This document shows, piece after piece, positions 1-12,807 of a DNA stretch of 64,000 nucleotides (positions are counted from its first letter, which is position 1; each line of letters opens with the position of its first letter). The DNA lies in contig JAISTQ010000043.1 in the NCBI GenBank assembly GCA_031272505.1, positions 1 to 64,000 on the forward strand, read 5' to 3'. Below the pieces are notes generated by a model. That model saw only the letters and a list, made by a program, of their open reading frames with translations, ran no database searches and was not told where the DNA came from. A program made the position numbers and the translations under genes. This DNA is from Propionibacteriaceae bacterium (GTDB taxonomy: Bacteria; Actinomycetota; Actinomycetes; Propionibacteriales; Propionibacteriaceae).

Positions 1-230
1 AAGACCTTCACCTTCTTGCCACCCACAAAGATCGCCACCCGGCCCTTCACAGTGCCATCGGAGACCTTGATGGTGACAGTGACCTTCGGCTTGCTCTTCT
101 TCTTGAACGCCTTGCCGGAGACCGCCACCGAAGCGGTCTTCGCCACCTTCGGAGCCGCCTGCGCCGGAGCCGTCAAGCCCTTCACCGCCGCGTTGTCACG
201 GAGCTGGTTGATCTTCTCGGAGACGGTCAT
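1..230 (-). CDS. Ig-like repeat surface protein, N-terminal part (runs off the left edge)
   Basis: The minus strand from an ATG at 230 reads MTVSEKINQLRDNAAVKG and then a Lys/Val-rich beta-type stretch ending in VAIFVGGKKVKV at the window edge. This resembles the bacterial Ig-like (Big_3_5) module of the secreted protein at 22748-23827, which has KVTFYDGSKKLKTV at the same point. An in-frame TAG lies ten codons upstream of the ATG, so the reading frame cannot extend far beyond it. There is no signal peptide and no convincing ribosome-binding site before this ATG. It may therefore be a fragment whose secretion signal was lost, or one with a frameshift upstream. The remainder lies outside the window. 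Function beyond a probable wall or adhesion role is unknown. Confidence 0.45.
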   Translation of the reverse strand, partial: MTVSEKINQLRDNAAVKGLTAPAQAAPKVAKTASVAVSGKAFKKKSKPKVTVTIKVSDGTVKGRVAIFVGGKKVKV

Positions 231-432
231 CCGGGAGACGAGATCGGCAGCAGGTGCCTACCTGCCCCCAAATCGCTTGCGCGGGAAACGCTAACACAGG
301 ATTTCAAGAAGGAAAACGACCGATTTTGCGCAAAAGCTCAGCATTCGAGACAAAACGTTGATATTTTCCAAAGAATCGCTTGAGCGAAATGAAGTTTCGC
401 GGTTTTCCGCTTGCAAACTCACGAATTCAATG

Positions 433-446
433 AGTTTCGCGAAACT
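433..446. promoter_or_regulatory. 14-bp perfect palindrome between gltD and the edge gene
   Basis: AGTTTCGCGAAACT is its own reverse complement. A half copy (AGTTTCGCG) lies at 393-401, and GCGAAA/TTTCGC hexamers recur in both orientations through 380-446. The AT-richer gap 231-462 lies downstream of gltD and upstream of the minus-strand edge gene, so this could be an operator for that gene or a weak processing/termination structure. No poly-T run follows it on either strand. No known box is recognised. Confidence 0.35.
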
Positions 447-462
447 GTTTCGTGCCGTCAGT

Positions 463-1921
463 TTATGTAGCTAACTGTCGCGCACCTGGATCGATTGGAC
501 GGGAAAGGACGGTACGGCCTTGCAGCGCGGCATCCAATCCGTGCGCGCAAGAACGCCCCTCGGCAATCGCCCAGACAATCAAAGATTGGCCGCGTCCAGC
601 GTCGCCACAGGCGTAAACCCCGGTGACGTTGGTGGCAAAGCTGTCGTCGCGGACGATGTTGCCGCGGGCGTCCAACTCCACACCCAACTGGGCCACGATT
701 CCGTCCGGCTCCGGGCCGACGAAACCCATGGCAAGCAACACCAATTGCGCCGGAATCAGCCGCTCGGTGCCGGGCACCGGCTCAAAACCTTTCGCGCCAA
801 GTTTCACTTCTTCAATACGCAGCCCGGAAACCCTTCCGGAGGCGTCGGCGAGGAACTCCTTGGTGGAGACCGAGTAGACGCGCTCCCCGCCCTCTTGGTG
901 CGCGCTCGTCACCTTGTAGAGCATCGGGAAGGTGGGCCACGGCTGGGAGGCCGGACGGGTGGTGGGCGGTTTGGGCATGATCTCCAACTGAGTGACGCTG
1001 CGAGCCTGCTGCCGAAGCGCGGTACCCAGGCAATCGGCCCCGGTGTCGCCGCCGCCGATGATCACCACATCCAGCCCTTCGGCGCTGATCTGATCCTCCA
1101 CGTGGCGGCCCAAAGCGGCCCGGTTCGCCTGCGGCAGGTATTCCATCGCCTGGTGGATGCCCGCGTATTCGCGCCCCGGCACCTTGAGATCGCGCGGGAC
1201 GGTGGAGCCAATCGCCAACACCACCGCGTCAAAGCGTTCCAAGAGCTGTTCGCCGGTGATGTCGACGCCGATGTTCACGTTCGTCTTGAAGACGGTGCCT
1301 TCCAAGGCCATCTGCTTCAGCCGCCGATCCAGCACGTGCTTTTCCAGCTTGAACTCCGGGATGCCGTAGCGCAGCAGCCCTCCGGGCTTGTCCGCCCGCT
1401 CGTAGACCACCACGGTGTGCCCGGCGCGGGTCAACTGCTGGGCCGCCGCCAAACCAGCCGGCCCGGAGCCCACCACCGCGATGGTGTATGACGTCTGCCA
1501 CTGCGGGGTGAACGGCAGGATGCGGCGATCCGCCCAGGCGCGGTCGGCGATCGCCACCTCGACGTTCTTGATGGTGACCGGCTCGCGGTTGATGCCCTCC
1601 ACGCAGGCCATCTCGCAGGGGGCCGGGCAGAGCCGCCCGGTGATCTCCGGGAAGTTGTTCGTCTCCAGCAGCCGGGTGGTGGCGCCGCGCCAGTCGTCCC
1701 GCCAGACCAGATCGTTGAATTCGGGGATCAGGTTGCCCAGCGGGCAGGCGAAATGGCAGAACGGGGTGCCGCAATCCATGCAGCGGCCCGCCTGCTTCGA
1801 GATGATCGGCAGCACCGCGTGGCCGGGGGTGCCCGGATATACCTCTTTCCAATCCTCCAGCCGTTCGGCGACCGGACGCAACTGCGCCACCTCGCGCTCA
1901 GTGGTCAAGAATCCTCTGGGA

Positions 1922-1929
<8 letters not shown>
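463..1929 (-). CDS. gltD: Glutamate synthase (NADPH) small subunit
   Basis: A 488-residue protein that passes electrons from NADPH through FAD and Fe-S clusters to GltB for reductive synthesis of glutamate from glutamine and 2-oxoglutarate. Seen: the N-terminal Cys clusters [14 protein letters not shown] and [10 protein letters not shown] (about residues 50-110), an FAD Rossmann motif [13 protein letters not shown] (about 152-164), a second dinucleotide motif [15 protein letters not shown] (about 288), and a C-terminal [17 protein letters not shown]-closing segment. The length is normal for the family. Its ATG overlaps the gltB stop by eight bases (ATGGCTGA), so the two subunits are translationally coupled and should be made in equal amounts. 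Confidence 0.97.
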
Positions 1930-6445
<4,516 letters not shown>

Positions 6446-6514
6446 ACTCATCTCCCTTCATTGGATTTAGGCGAAGCCAACCGCACGTTGAGATGTGCCG
6501 CCCAAAAAGTGAGA

Positions 6515-7471
6515 TTATTCTACCGTATCCGGCGCTTCCTGGGCATCCGCATCGTCAACGTCCGGGCTAGTGGCAGCCTCGGCGGCTGTTTCGTCCGCGG
6601 TGTCAGCGTCTTTTACCTCCGCCTCTGCGGCTGATTCTTCCGGCTCTTTTTCGCCGGTCTCGACAGCTTCGTCGCCGCGATGCCGCCGCGTCAAGATGAC
6701 GAACAGGGCCACCCCCGCCAGGCAGATCACAATGGCCATCGCCTGGTTGAAGCGGATCGGGCCGAAGACGTCATACGAGTAATCCAGCCGGATTCCCTCG
6801 GTGAAGAACCGCCCGAAGCCGTAGAGCGCGATGTAGAGGGCGAAAACTTGGCCGTGGGCCAGTTTGAGGCGGTTGCCGAGCCAGATCAGGATGGCGGCCA
6901 CCGCCAGATCCCAGAGCAGCTCATAGAGGAAGGTGGGATGGAAGGTGGCGAAGTTCTCGTAGCCGGCCACCCGATGCGCCGGGTCGATCTCCAGCCCCCA
7001 GGGCAGCTCGGTGGGCAGCCCGTATAGCTCTTGGTTGAACCAGTTCCCCAGCCGTCCAATCGCCTGCCCGACGGCGATGCCCGGGGCGAGCGCGTCCGCC
7101 AGCATGGCAAAGCTCGACTTGGTGCGCCGACAGCCGATGTAGGCGCCCAACGCGCCGAAGCCGACCGCGCCGTAGATGGCGATGCCCCCCTCCCAGATGA
7201 AGAAGACGCTCCACGGGTTGATGCCGGCGCCGAAATAGTCGCCCAGGTGGGTGAGCACATGGTAGAAACGCGCCCCCACGATGCCAATCGGGATGGCCCA
7301 GATCATGCAGGTCTCGAAGGCGTCGGTGGTGCCGCCCCGCGCTCTGAAGCGGCGGACGCCGATGATCCAGGCGACGATGATGCCCACGATCAGGCACAGG
7401 GCGTAGAACTTGATGTTGAGCGGGCCAAGATCGAACCCGCGGATGCTCGGACTGGGGATGTAAAGCGGCAC
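6515..7471 (-). CDS. lgt: Prolipoprotein diacylglyceryl transferase
   Basis: A 318-residue integral membrane enzyme that transfers diacylglyceryl from phosphatidylglycerol to the lipobox Cys of prolipoproteins; it would modify LivK and ChvE of this window. Seen: several hydrophobic helices starting with FYALCLIVGIIVAWIIG, the YHVLTHLGDYFG segment, and the family signature GRLGNWFNQELYG. The last ~55 residues, after a short basic RRHRGDE, form a Glu/Asp/Ala-rich tail that is probably cytoplasmic and disordered; long tails are common in actinobacterial Lgt. The GTG at 7471 is chosen because the frame upstream is non-homologous and a TATACT -10 box ends seven bases before it. Confidence 0.93.
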   Translation of the reverse strand: MPLYIPSPSIRGFDLGPLNIKFYALCLIVGIIVAWIIGVRRFRARGGTTDAFETCMIWAIPIGIVGARFYHVLTHLGDYFGAGINPWSVFFIWEGGIAIYGAVGFGALGAYIGCRRTKSSFAMLADALAPGIAVGQAIGRLGNWFNQELYGLPTELPWGLEIDPAHRVAGYENFATFHPTFLYELLWDLAVAAILIWLGNRLKLAHGQVFALYIALYGFGRFFTEGIRLDYSYDVFGPIRFNQAMAIVICLAGVALFVILTRRHRGDEAVETGEKEPEESAAEAEVKDADTADETAAEAATSPDVDDADAQEAPDTVE

Positions 7472-7478
7472 GCTCCTC

Positions 7479-7504
7479 AGTATAGAGACCAATTCAGCTA
7501 GGCT
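7479..7504. promoter_or_regulatory. Divergent leaderless promoters for lgt and the AI-2E transporter
   Basis: On the minus strand TATACT (7484-7479) is followed by seven bases and the lgt GTG. On the plus strand TAGGCT (7499-7504) is followed by six bases and the ATG at 7511. Both spacings put the predicted transcription start on the start codon, as expected for leaderless mRNAs. No clear -35 box is seen for either. The whole divergent control region is only 39 bases. Confidence 0.5.
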
Positions 7505-7510
7505 TTGTAT

Positions 7511-8782
7511 ATGGACTCGCAACCGCCATATCCGGGGGCCACCCCGCCGCCGCCACCGCCGCAGTTTGCCGCGGGAACACCTACCCCGGCGCCCACTCCC
7601 CGTCCGGCCGCCACGCCCGGCGTGCCCGTCGACGAGCCGACGCAGACGTTGAAGACGGCCTGGATGGCCCGGCTGGTCCGTTCCCGTTCCGCGCTGCCCC
7701 CGGAGGACGAGGTCACCGCCCCCGAAGGGCTGCTCTCCCCGCCCAAGCCGCTGCACGAGCGGGCCCCGTTCAACATCGGTTTCTTCTTCGCCTTTGGCGC
7801 GATGTGCGCCTACGGCATGATCTACGCGCTGATCGGCTTGCGCGACATCGTGATGCTGGTGCTGCTCGCCTTGGCGATCGCGCTGGGTTTGAACCGCGGC
7901 GTGGAGTTCCTGCGCCGCCGGGGCCTGCCGCGCGGCCTGAGCGTGGTCTTCGTGATCGTGGTGGTGCTCGCCGTCATCGCGCTCGCCATGGTGGCCTTGG
8001 TGCCGATGGTGGTGCAGCAGATCGACAACCTGCGCACCTCCTCCCCGATGATCCTGCAAACCCTGTACGACAATCCCCAGATCGCCGCGCTGGACGAGCA
8101 ATTCCACTTCCTCAGCGCGTTCACGGACTGGCTGCTCAACGGCGATTGGCTCTCCGGCCTCGCCGGCGGCATCGTGGGCGCCGGTTTCGCGGTCGCCAAC
8201 GCCGTCTTCTCCCTGATCATCACCTTGGTGCTGACGGTCTACTTCCTGGTCACCCTGCCCGCCTTCAAAGAGACGATCTACCGCCTCGCCCCGAAGTCCC
8301 GCCGGAAGCGCGCCAAGGCCATCACCTCCGAGATCTTCGACCGGGTCGGCGGCTACATCTCCGGCCTCGCCACCCTGATGCTGATCGCCGCCTGCGTGGC
8401 CTTCGTCTACCTGAGCGTCATCGGCCTCTTCCAGTACGCCCTGGCCTTGGCCGTGGTGGTCGCCATCTGCTGGCTGATCCCCATCGTCGGCCCGCTGATC
8501 GCCGTCATCGTGCTCACCGTCGTGGCCTTCGCCTCCACCAACTGGATCATCGGCCTGGTTACCCTCGGCTTCTGGCTGCTCTACACCCAGTTCGACGCCT
8601 ACTTCACCAACCCGCGCATCATGGGCCAAGCCGTCAACGTCCCCGGCATCCTGATCATCCTCGGCGCCATCTCCTGCGGCGCCCTGATGGGCGTGATGGG
8701 CGCCATCCTCGCCGTCCCCATCATGGCCGTCGTCATGCTCCTGATCCGCGAAGTCCTCCTCCCAGCATTAGAACGCAGGTGA
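7511..8782 (+). CDS. AI-2E family transporter (YhhT/TqsA-like permease)
   Basis: A 423-residue membrane protein. The N-terminal ~65 residues are Pro-rich and probably cytoplasmic (PPYPGATPPPPPPQ). About eight hydrophobic segments follow, beginning at IGFFFAFGAMCAYGMIYALI, with the AI-2E family pattern: a central soluble stretch (NLRTSSPMILQTLYDNPQI), a KRAKAITSEIFDRVGGYISG loop and a C-terminal WLIPIVGPLIAVI...NPRIMGQAVNVPGILIILGA block. Family members export varied solutes (autoinducer-2, Na+/H+ antiport), so the substrate is not assigned. A TTG six bases upstream is in frame, but the ATG fits the -10 box. The gene is monocistronic; a palindromic repeat element follows. Confidence 0.85.
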   Translation: MDSQPPYPGATPPPPPPQFAAGTPTPAPTPRPAATPGVPVDEPTQTLKTAWMARLVRSRSALPPEDEVTAPEGLLSPPKPLHERAPFNIGFFFAFGAMCAYGMIYALIGLRDIVMLVLLALAIALGLNRGVEFLRRRGLPRGLSVVFVIVVVLAVIALAMVALVPMVVQQIDNLRTSSPMILQTLYDNPQIAALDEQFHFLSAFTDWLLNGDWLSGLAGGIVGAGFAVANAVFSLIITLVLTVYFLVTLPAFKETIYRLAPKSRRKRAKAITSEIFDRVGGYISGLATLMLIAACVAFVYLSVIGLFQYALALAVVVAICWLIPIVGPLIAVIVLTVVAFASTNWIIGLVTLGFWLLYTQFDAYFTNPRIMGQAVNVPGILIILGAISCGALMGVMGAILAVPIMAVVMLLIREVLLPALERR

Positions 8783-8790
8783 TGCCTGGT

Positions 8791-9004
8791 AATTGTCCTC
8801 GCTTCGCTCGGGCTCAGTTGTTCGTCGGAGTGCCTCCGGCTTCCTCCTCACTGGATCCCCGACCTTCGGTCGAGGATGACGTGAAAGTGTGACCTCAACT
8901 CGTCATTCTCGGGCGTAGCGCGGGAATCCAGTTCGCGACGTGTGCGATAGCACACTTGGAGCGAACACACTGAGCCTGAGCGAACGAAGTGAGCGAAGAC
9001 AATT
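8791..9004. repeat. Composite palindromic intergenic element (copy A)
   Basis: The gap between the convergent AI-2E and aroB genes is built of nested inverted repeats. The ends are AATTGTCCTCGCT and AGCGAAGACAATT. Inside are two facing 31-base arms at 8851-8881 (CTGGATCCCCGACC to GAGGATGACG) and 8901-8931 (CGTCATTCTCG to GGAATCCAG), then a GTGTGC-GATA-GCACAC hairpin at 8940-8955. The 8851-8881 arm recurs at 54780-54810 with one mismatch, and the right half recurs near 29040-29100. It touches the aroB stop codon. It could act as a bidirectional terminator or be a REP/MITE-type element. Confidence 0.7.
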
Positions 9005-10085
9005 ACCGCGGTGCCAGCGCGGCGAAGGCATCCGCTAAGACGGATTCGGGGGGGTTGAGGATGATGCGGGGTTTGGCGAGTTGTTCGAGGAGGACGAGGC
9101 GGAGGGTGGAGCCGCGGGTCTTCTTGTCGAGGGACATGGTGGCGCGGAGCAGCGGCCAGTCGCCGGAGTAGCTGGTGGGCAGGCCGACAAGGCTGAGGAT
9201 TTGGCGGTGGCGGGCGAGCAGGTCGGCGTCGATCATGCCGAGCCGGTGGGAGACTTCGGCGGCGAAGACCATGCCGATGGCGACGGCCTCGCCGTGCCGC
9301 CATTTATACCCTTCGACGCGCTCAATCGCATGGGCCAGCGTGTGGCCGTAGTTGAGGGCTTCGCGGCCCAACGCGTCGGGGCCGAGGGTGGTCTGCTCGT
9401 AAAGGTCGGCGGCGACCACGTCCGCTTTGAGCTTGATGGCGAGGCGGAGCAGCTCGGCGAACTGCGGATCACGCGGGTCGAGGGAGGGGCGGGACTCGTA
9501 GGCGGTGAGAATCTCGGGGACGGCGATGAAGCCCGCCTTCAGCACCTCGGCCATGCCGGAGACGAACTCGCGTTCGGGCAGCGTGTCCAGCCAGTCGAGG
9601 TCGGCGAGCACCGAGTAGGGCTCGTAGAAGGCGCCCACCAGGTTTTTTCCGGCGGGCAGGTTGATGCCGGTCTTGCCGCCCACCGAGGCGTCCACCATGG
9701 ACAGCAGCGTGGTGGGAACGGCGAGATAGCGCACCCCGCGCAGCCAGGTGGCGGCCACGAAGCCGGCCAAGTCGGTCGTCGCTCCCCCGCCGAAGCCGAC
9801 GATGGCGTCCGAGCGGGTGAAACCGGCGGCGGCGAGCGTCTCCCAGCAGCGGCTCAAGACCGCTACGTCCTTGGCGGCCTCGGCGTCGGGCACCTCGATC
9901 AGGGTGACCTCGGCGGAAATGTCGCCGCGCAGCCGGGGCAGCAGCCCCGCCAGCTTGGTCGGATAGATGACGGCCAACCGGGCCACGCCATCGAGCATCT
10001 GCCCGAGCAACTCCACCGCGCCGTTCCCCAAAACCACTTGGTAGGGGTGGTCGGTGGCCACGTCCACGGTGTTCCAGATCGTCAT
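9003..10085 (-). CDS. aroB: 3-Dehydroquinate synthase
   Basis: A 360-residue cytoplasmic enzyme that cyclises DAHP to 3-dehydroquinate, the second step of the shikimate pathway, using NAD+ and a divalent metal. Seen: the NAD-binding [22 protein letters not shown] (about residues 98-119), [19 protein letters not shown], and the metal-ligand segments [12 protein letters not shown] and [10 protein letters not shown]. The ATG overlaps the aroC stop as ATGA, giving translational coupling. In many actinobacteria aroK separates aroC and aroB; it is absent here. A palindromic element follows directly. Confidence 0.96.
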   Translation of the reverse strand: MTIWNTVDVATDHPYQVVLGNGAVELLGQMLDGVARLAVIYPTKLAGLLPRLRGDISAEVTLIEVPDAEAAKDVAVLSRCWETLAAAGFTRSDAIVGFGGGATTDLAGFVAATWLRGVRYLAVPTTLLSMVDASVGGKTGINLPAGKNLVGAFYEPYSVLADLDWLDTLPEREFVSGMAEVLKAGFIAVPEILTAYESRPSLDPRDPQFAELLRLAIKLKADVVAADLYEQTTLGPDALGREALNYGHTLAHAIERVEGYKWRHGEAVAIGMVFAAEVSHRLGMIDADLLARHRQILSLVGLPTSYSGDWPLLRATMSLDKKTRGSTLRLVLLEQLAKPRIILNPPESVLADAFAALAPR

Positions 10086-11236
10086 CGCAGCGTTTCCAGA
10101 TAGGCGAGATAGTTCCGTTTGGTCTCTGGTAGGGAATCGCCGCCGAATTTCTCCAGGCAGGCTTGGGCGAGCACGAAGGCCACCTCGGCTTCAGCGACCA
10201 CCCCGGCGGCCGGGACGGCGGTGATGTCGGAACGCTGGTGGTGGGCCGGAGCCGGTTCGCCGGTGGCCAGATCGACCGTCTGCAGCGCGTTGGGGACGGT
10301 GGCGATCGGCTTCATCGCGGCGCGCAGCCGCAACACCTGGCCATTGGTGATGCCCCCTTCGACGCCCCCGGCATGGTTGGTGTGTCGGGTGAGCTTGCCG
10401 TCAGCGGCGAAAATCTCGTCATGGGCCTGGGAGCCGGGCAGCGATGCCACAGCGAAGCCGTCACCGACTTCCACCCCTTTGATCGCCGGGATGCCCATCA
10501 ACGCCCCCGCCAGGCGGCCGTCCAGCCGGGTCTTCCCCGAAACGTGGGAGCCCAAGCCCACCGGCAGCCCGTAGGCGAGCACCTCGACCACTCCCCCGAG
10601 CGTCTCCCCGGCGCTCTGCGCCTGCTCAATGGTGGCCACCATCCGTGCGCTGGCCTGGGCGTCAAAGCAACGCACCGGATCAGCGTCGATGAGGGGCAAA
10701 TCTGATGGCTCCGGCAGCAGCCCCGGCGTCACCGCCACGCCACCCAAGGCCACCACATGGCTGAACACCCGCACCCCGGCGAGCTGTTCCAAGAAACACT
10801 TTGCCACCAGCCCGGCGGCCACCCGGGCGGCGGTCTCGCGCGCGGAGGCCCGCTCCAAGACCGGGCGTGCGTTGGAAAAACCGTACTTTTCAATGCCGGG
10901 CAGATCCGCGTGTCCGGGACGCGGGCGGGTCAACTCGTCGGCGTCGCCCCCCGCCACCAAATCCGGGCTCATCGCCTGGCTCCACTTCGGCCATTCGGTG
11001 TTGGCGATCTGAATCGCGATTGGCGAACCCAGGCTGTAGCCGTGGCGCACCCCGGAGAGGATCGTCACCTCGTCCTTTTCCAATTGCATTCGCGCCCCGC
11101 GGCCGTAGCCCAGCCGCCGACGGGCCAACTCGTCAGCGATCTCGGCGGTGGACAGCGCCACTGCGGCGGGCAAACCTTCGACCACGGCCAGCAGCGCCTG
11201 CCCGTGCGACTCCCCCGCGGTGCGATACTCCAACAT
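10082..11236 (-). CDS. aroC: Chorismate synthase
   Basis: A 384-residue enzyme that eliminates phosphate from EPSP to form chorismate, with reduced FMN. Seen: the N-terminal signature [18 protein letters not shown], then [34 protein letters not shown] with the [11 protein letters not shown] region (residues about 115-145), and a C-terminal [19 protein letters not shown]. The frame could start at a GTG at 11245, but the ATG at 11236 gives the usual [12 protein letters not shown] start and overlaps the mltG stop by one base (TGATG). It is coupled upstream to mltG and downstream to aroB. Confidence 0.95.
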   Translation of the reverse strand: MLEYRTAGESHGQALLAVVEGLPAAVALSTAEIADELARRRLGYGRGARMQLEKDEVTILSGVRHGYSLGSPIAIQIANTEWPKWSQAMSPDLVAGGDADELTRPRPGHADLPGIEKYGFSNARPVLERASARETAARVAAGLVAKCFLEQLAGVRVFSHVVALGGVAVTPGLLPEPSDLPLIDADPVRCFDAQASARMVATIEQAQSAGETLGGVVEVLAYGLPVGLGSHVSGKTRLDGRLAGALMGIPAIKGVEVGDGFAVASLPGSQAHDEIFAADGKLTRHTNHAGGVEGGITNGQVLRLRAAMKPIATVPNALQTVDLATGEPAPAHHQRSDITAVPAAGVVAEAEVAFVLAQACLEKFGGDSLPETKRNYLAYLETLR

Positions 11237-12357
11237 CAGGCGCACTTCTTCGCGTTCTCTTCCGAGGCCTTACACCACTGATTCAGCTTCTTGACGTCCT
11301 TGTTGTGCTCCTCGATGGTGTCCTCGAAGATCGTCTCGCCGGTGTCCAGATCGATGGGCTGGAAGTAGAGCCACTCCCCGGAGGCCGGATTGATCGCCGC
11401 CTGCAGCGCCTTCTTCGACGGGGAGCAGATCGGCCCGATGGGCAGCCCCTCGTACTTGTAGGTGTTGTACTTCGACTTCAGCGCCCGCTGCTTCTTCGTG
11501 GTCCAGACGGTGCCCTTCAGATCGTTCGCATAGGCGACGGTGGAATCCATCTGCAGCTTCATGCCTTTTTCAAGCCGGTTGTAGATCACCCGGGCGACCT
11601 TCGGGCGGTCCTCGTCGCGGAACACCTCGCGTTCGATGATGGACGCCACGATCAGCGCCTCCCAGGGGGTGACGCCGATGGCGGCGGCCTTCTCCTCAAA
11701 CGAGATGGACTTGGCCACGTTGTCGAACTGCTTCACCGCGTTTTTGACGATCACGTCCGCGGACGGCTTGTCCCCGGCGTCGTAGGTGTCCGGGAACAGG
11801 AAGCCCTCCACCGTCTTGCCTTGGCTCCAAGACGGCACCCCGGCCGCCTTGGTGTCCTTGAAGGCCTTCTCGAAATCTTCCTTGGCGACGCCGGTGGATT
11901 CCACCAGCCCGTCCACCTGCCAGGAGAGCCAGCGGCCCTCGATGATGCGGAACTGGTTCTTCACCTTGTAGGCCGGATCGAGCAGCATGGTGATCGCCAA
12001 CGAGGCGGGCACCTGCTTGTGCAGCAGGTAGCGGCCCGGCTGGATGCTCTCCGAATCGGAGTTCGCGGCGGCCGCCTTGATGAAGGCGCTGGTGGTCTTC
12101 ACCACGTCGGCGTCCACCAGGATTTGGGCGATCTCGGAGCCGGACGCCCCGGCGGGAATGGTGATTTCCACCTCGTCGCCAAGCTGCTCCGAGGAGATGT
12201 AGTCATCGGAAGTGACGCGGGTGCTCACCACCTCGGCGAAATTCTCGATGCCGTTGCGGATCACATAGACGATTCCGCCGATCACCGCCAGCGAGATCAA
12301 CACCGCAAAAGTGTTCCGAAACCACCTGAATACCGACTTGCCGTCTATCTTCGCCAC
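11236..12357 (-). CDS. mltG: Endolytic murein transglycosylase MltG (YceG family)
   Basis: A 373-residue inner-membrane-anchored enzyme that cuts nascent peptidoglycan glycan strands and is thought to set strand length. Seen: a basic N-terminus and one membrane anchor (about residues 14-37, [17 protein letters not shown]), a LysM-like region near residues 65-130, and the YceG core with the catalytic Glu in [22 protein letters not shown]. It ends in a Lys-rich tail, ENAKKCA. The start is GTG at 12357, four bases after the ruvX stop. Its place between ruvX and aroC matches the common actinobacterial order, although aroE is missing. Confidence 0.93.
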   Translation of the reverse strand: MAKIDGKSVFRWFRNTFAVLISLAVIGGIVYVIRNGIENFAEVVSTRVTSDDYISSEQLGDEVEITIPAGASGSEIAQILVDADVVKTTSAFIKAAAANSDSESIQPGRYLLHKQVPASLAITMLLDPAYKVKNQFRIIEGRWLSWQVDGLVESTGVAKEDFEKAFKDTKAAGVPSWSQGKTVEGFLFPDTYDAGDKPSADVIVKNAVKQFDNVAKSISFEEKAAAIGVTPWEALIVASIIEREVFRDEDRPKVARVIYNRLEKGMKLQMDSTVAYANDLKGTVWTTKKQRALKSKYNTYKYEGLPIGPICSPSKKALQAAINPASGEWLYFQPIDLDTGETIFEDTIEEHNKDVKKLNQWCKASEENAKKCA

Positions 12358-12360
12358 GTG

Positions 12361-12807
12361 CTACTCCTTGGGGGGCTGGTTCGCGATGACTGATTCCAGT
12401 AAGGCCACCGCAGCCGCTTGGTCGATAATTTTACGTTGCTTCTTTGTGGATTTGCCGGATTCGCGCAGCTTCGCCGCCGCGGCTTTGGTGGTGAGGCGCT
12501 CGTCGACCAGCCGAATCGGGGTGTCGGGCAGGTGGGAGCGCAGCGTCTCGGCGACTTCGCGCAAAGTGGTCGCGGCCACCTCCTCGGCCCCGTTGAGCGC
12601 CACCGGCAGCCCCAGGATCACTTCTTTGGCGCCGTATTCGGAGACGAGTTTGGCGATCTTGTCGAACGCCGCTTCGTCATTGTTGACGGTCGCCACCGGA
12701 TAGGCCAAGATCCGGAAGGAATCGCAGGCGGCCACGCCGATCCGGGCCGCGCCCCAATCCAAGGCCAGCAGCACTCCACTTGGCGGTTTTGGCACCGCTT
12801 GGCTCAT
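12361..12807 (-). CDS. ruvX: Putative pre-16S rRNA nuclease / Holliday junction resolvase-like protein
   Basis: A 148-residue RNase H-fold protein (YqgF family) implicated in 5' maturation of 16S rRNA. Seen: the first catalytic Asp in LLALDWGAARIGVA, the EVILGLPVALNG strand, VRLVDERLTTKAAA (written VDERLTT in the family) and the C-terminal DQAAAVALLESV helix carrying the last acidic residue. The length is standard. The ATG overlaps the alaS stop as ATGA. A mutation-type difference from the family was not seen. Confidence 0.93.
   Translation of the reverse strand: MSQAVPKPPSGVLLALDWGAARIGVAACDSFRILAYPVATVNNDEAAFDKIAKLVSEYGAKEVILGLPVALNGAEEVAATTLREVAETLRSHLPDTPIRLVDERLTTKAAAAKLRESGKSTKKQRKIIDQAAAVALLESVIANQPPKE

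Noticed and set aside
7505..7510. TTG start for the AI-2E transporter
   Set aside because: It adds only two residues and lies between the -10 box and the ATG, which fits the leaderless spacing better.
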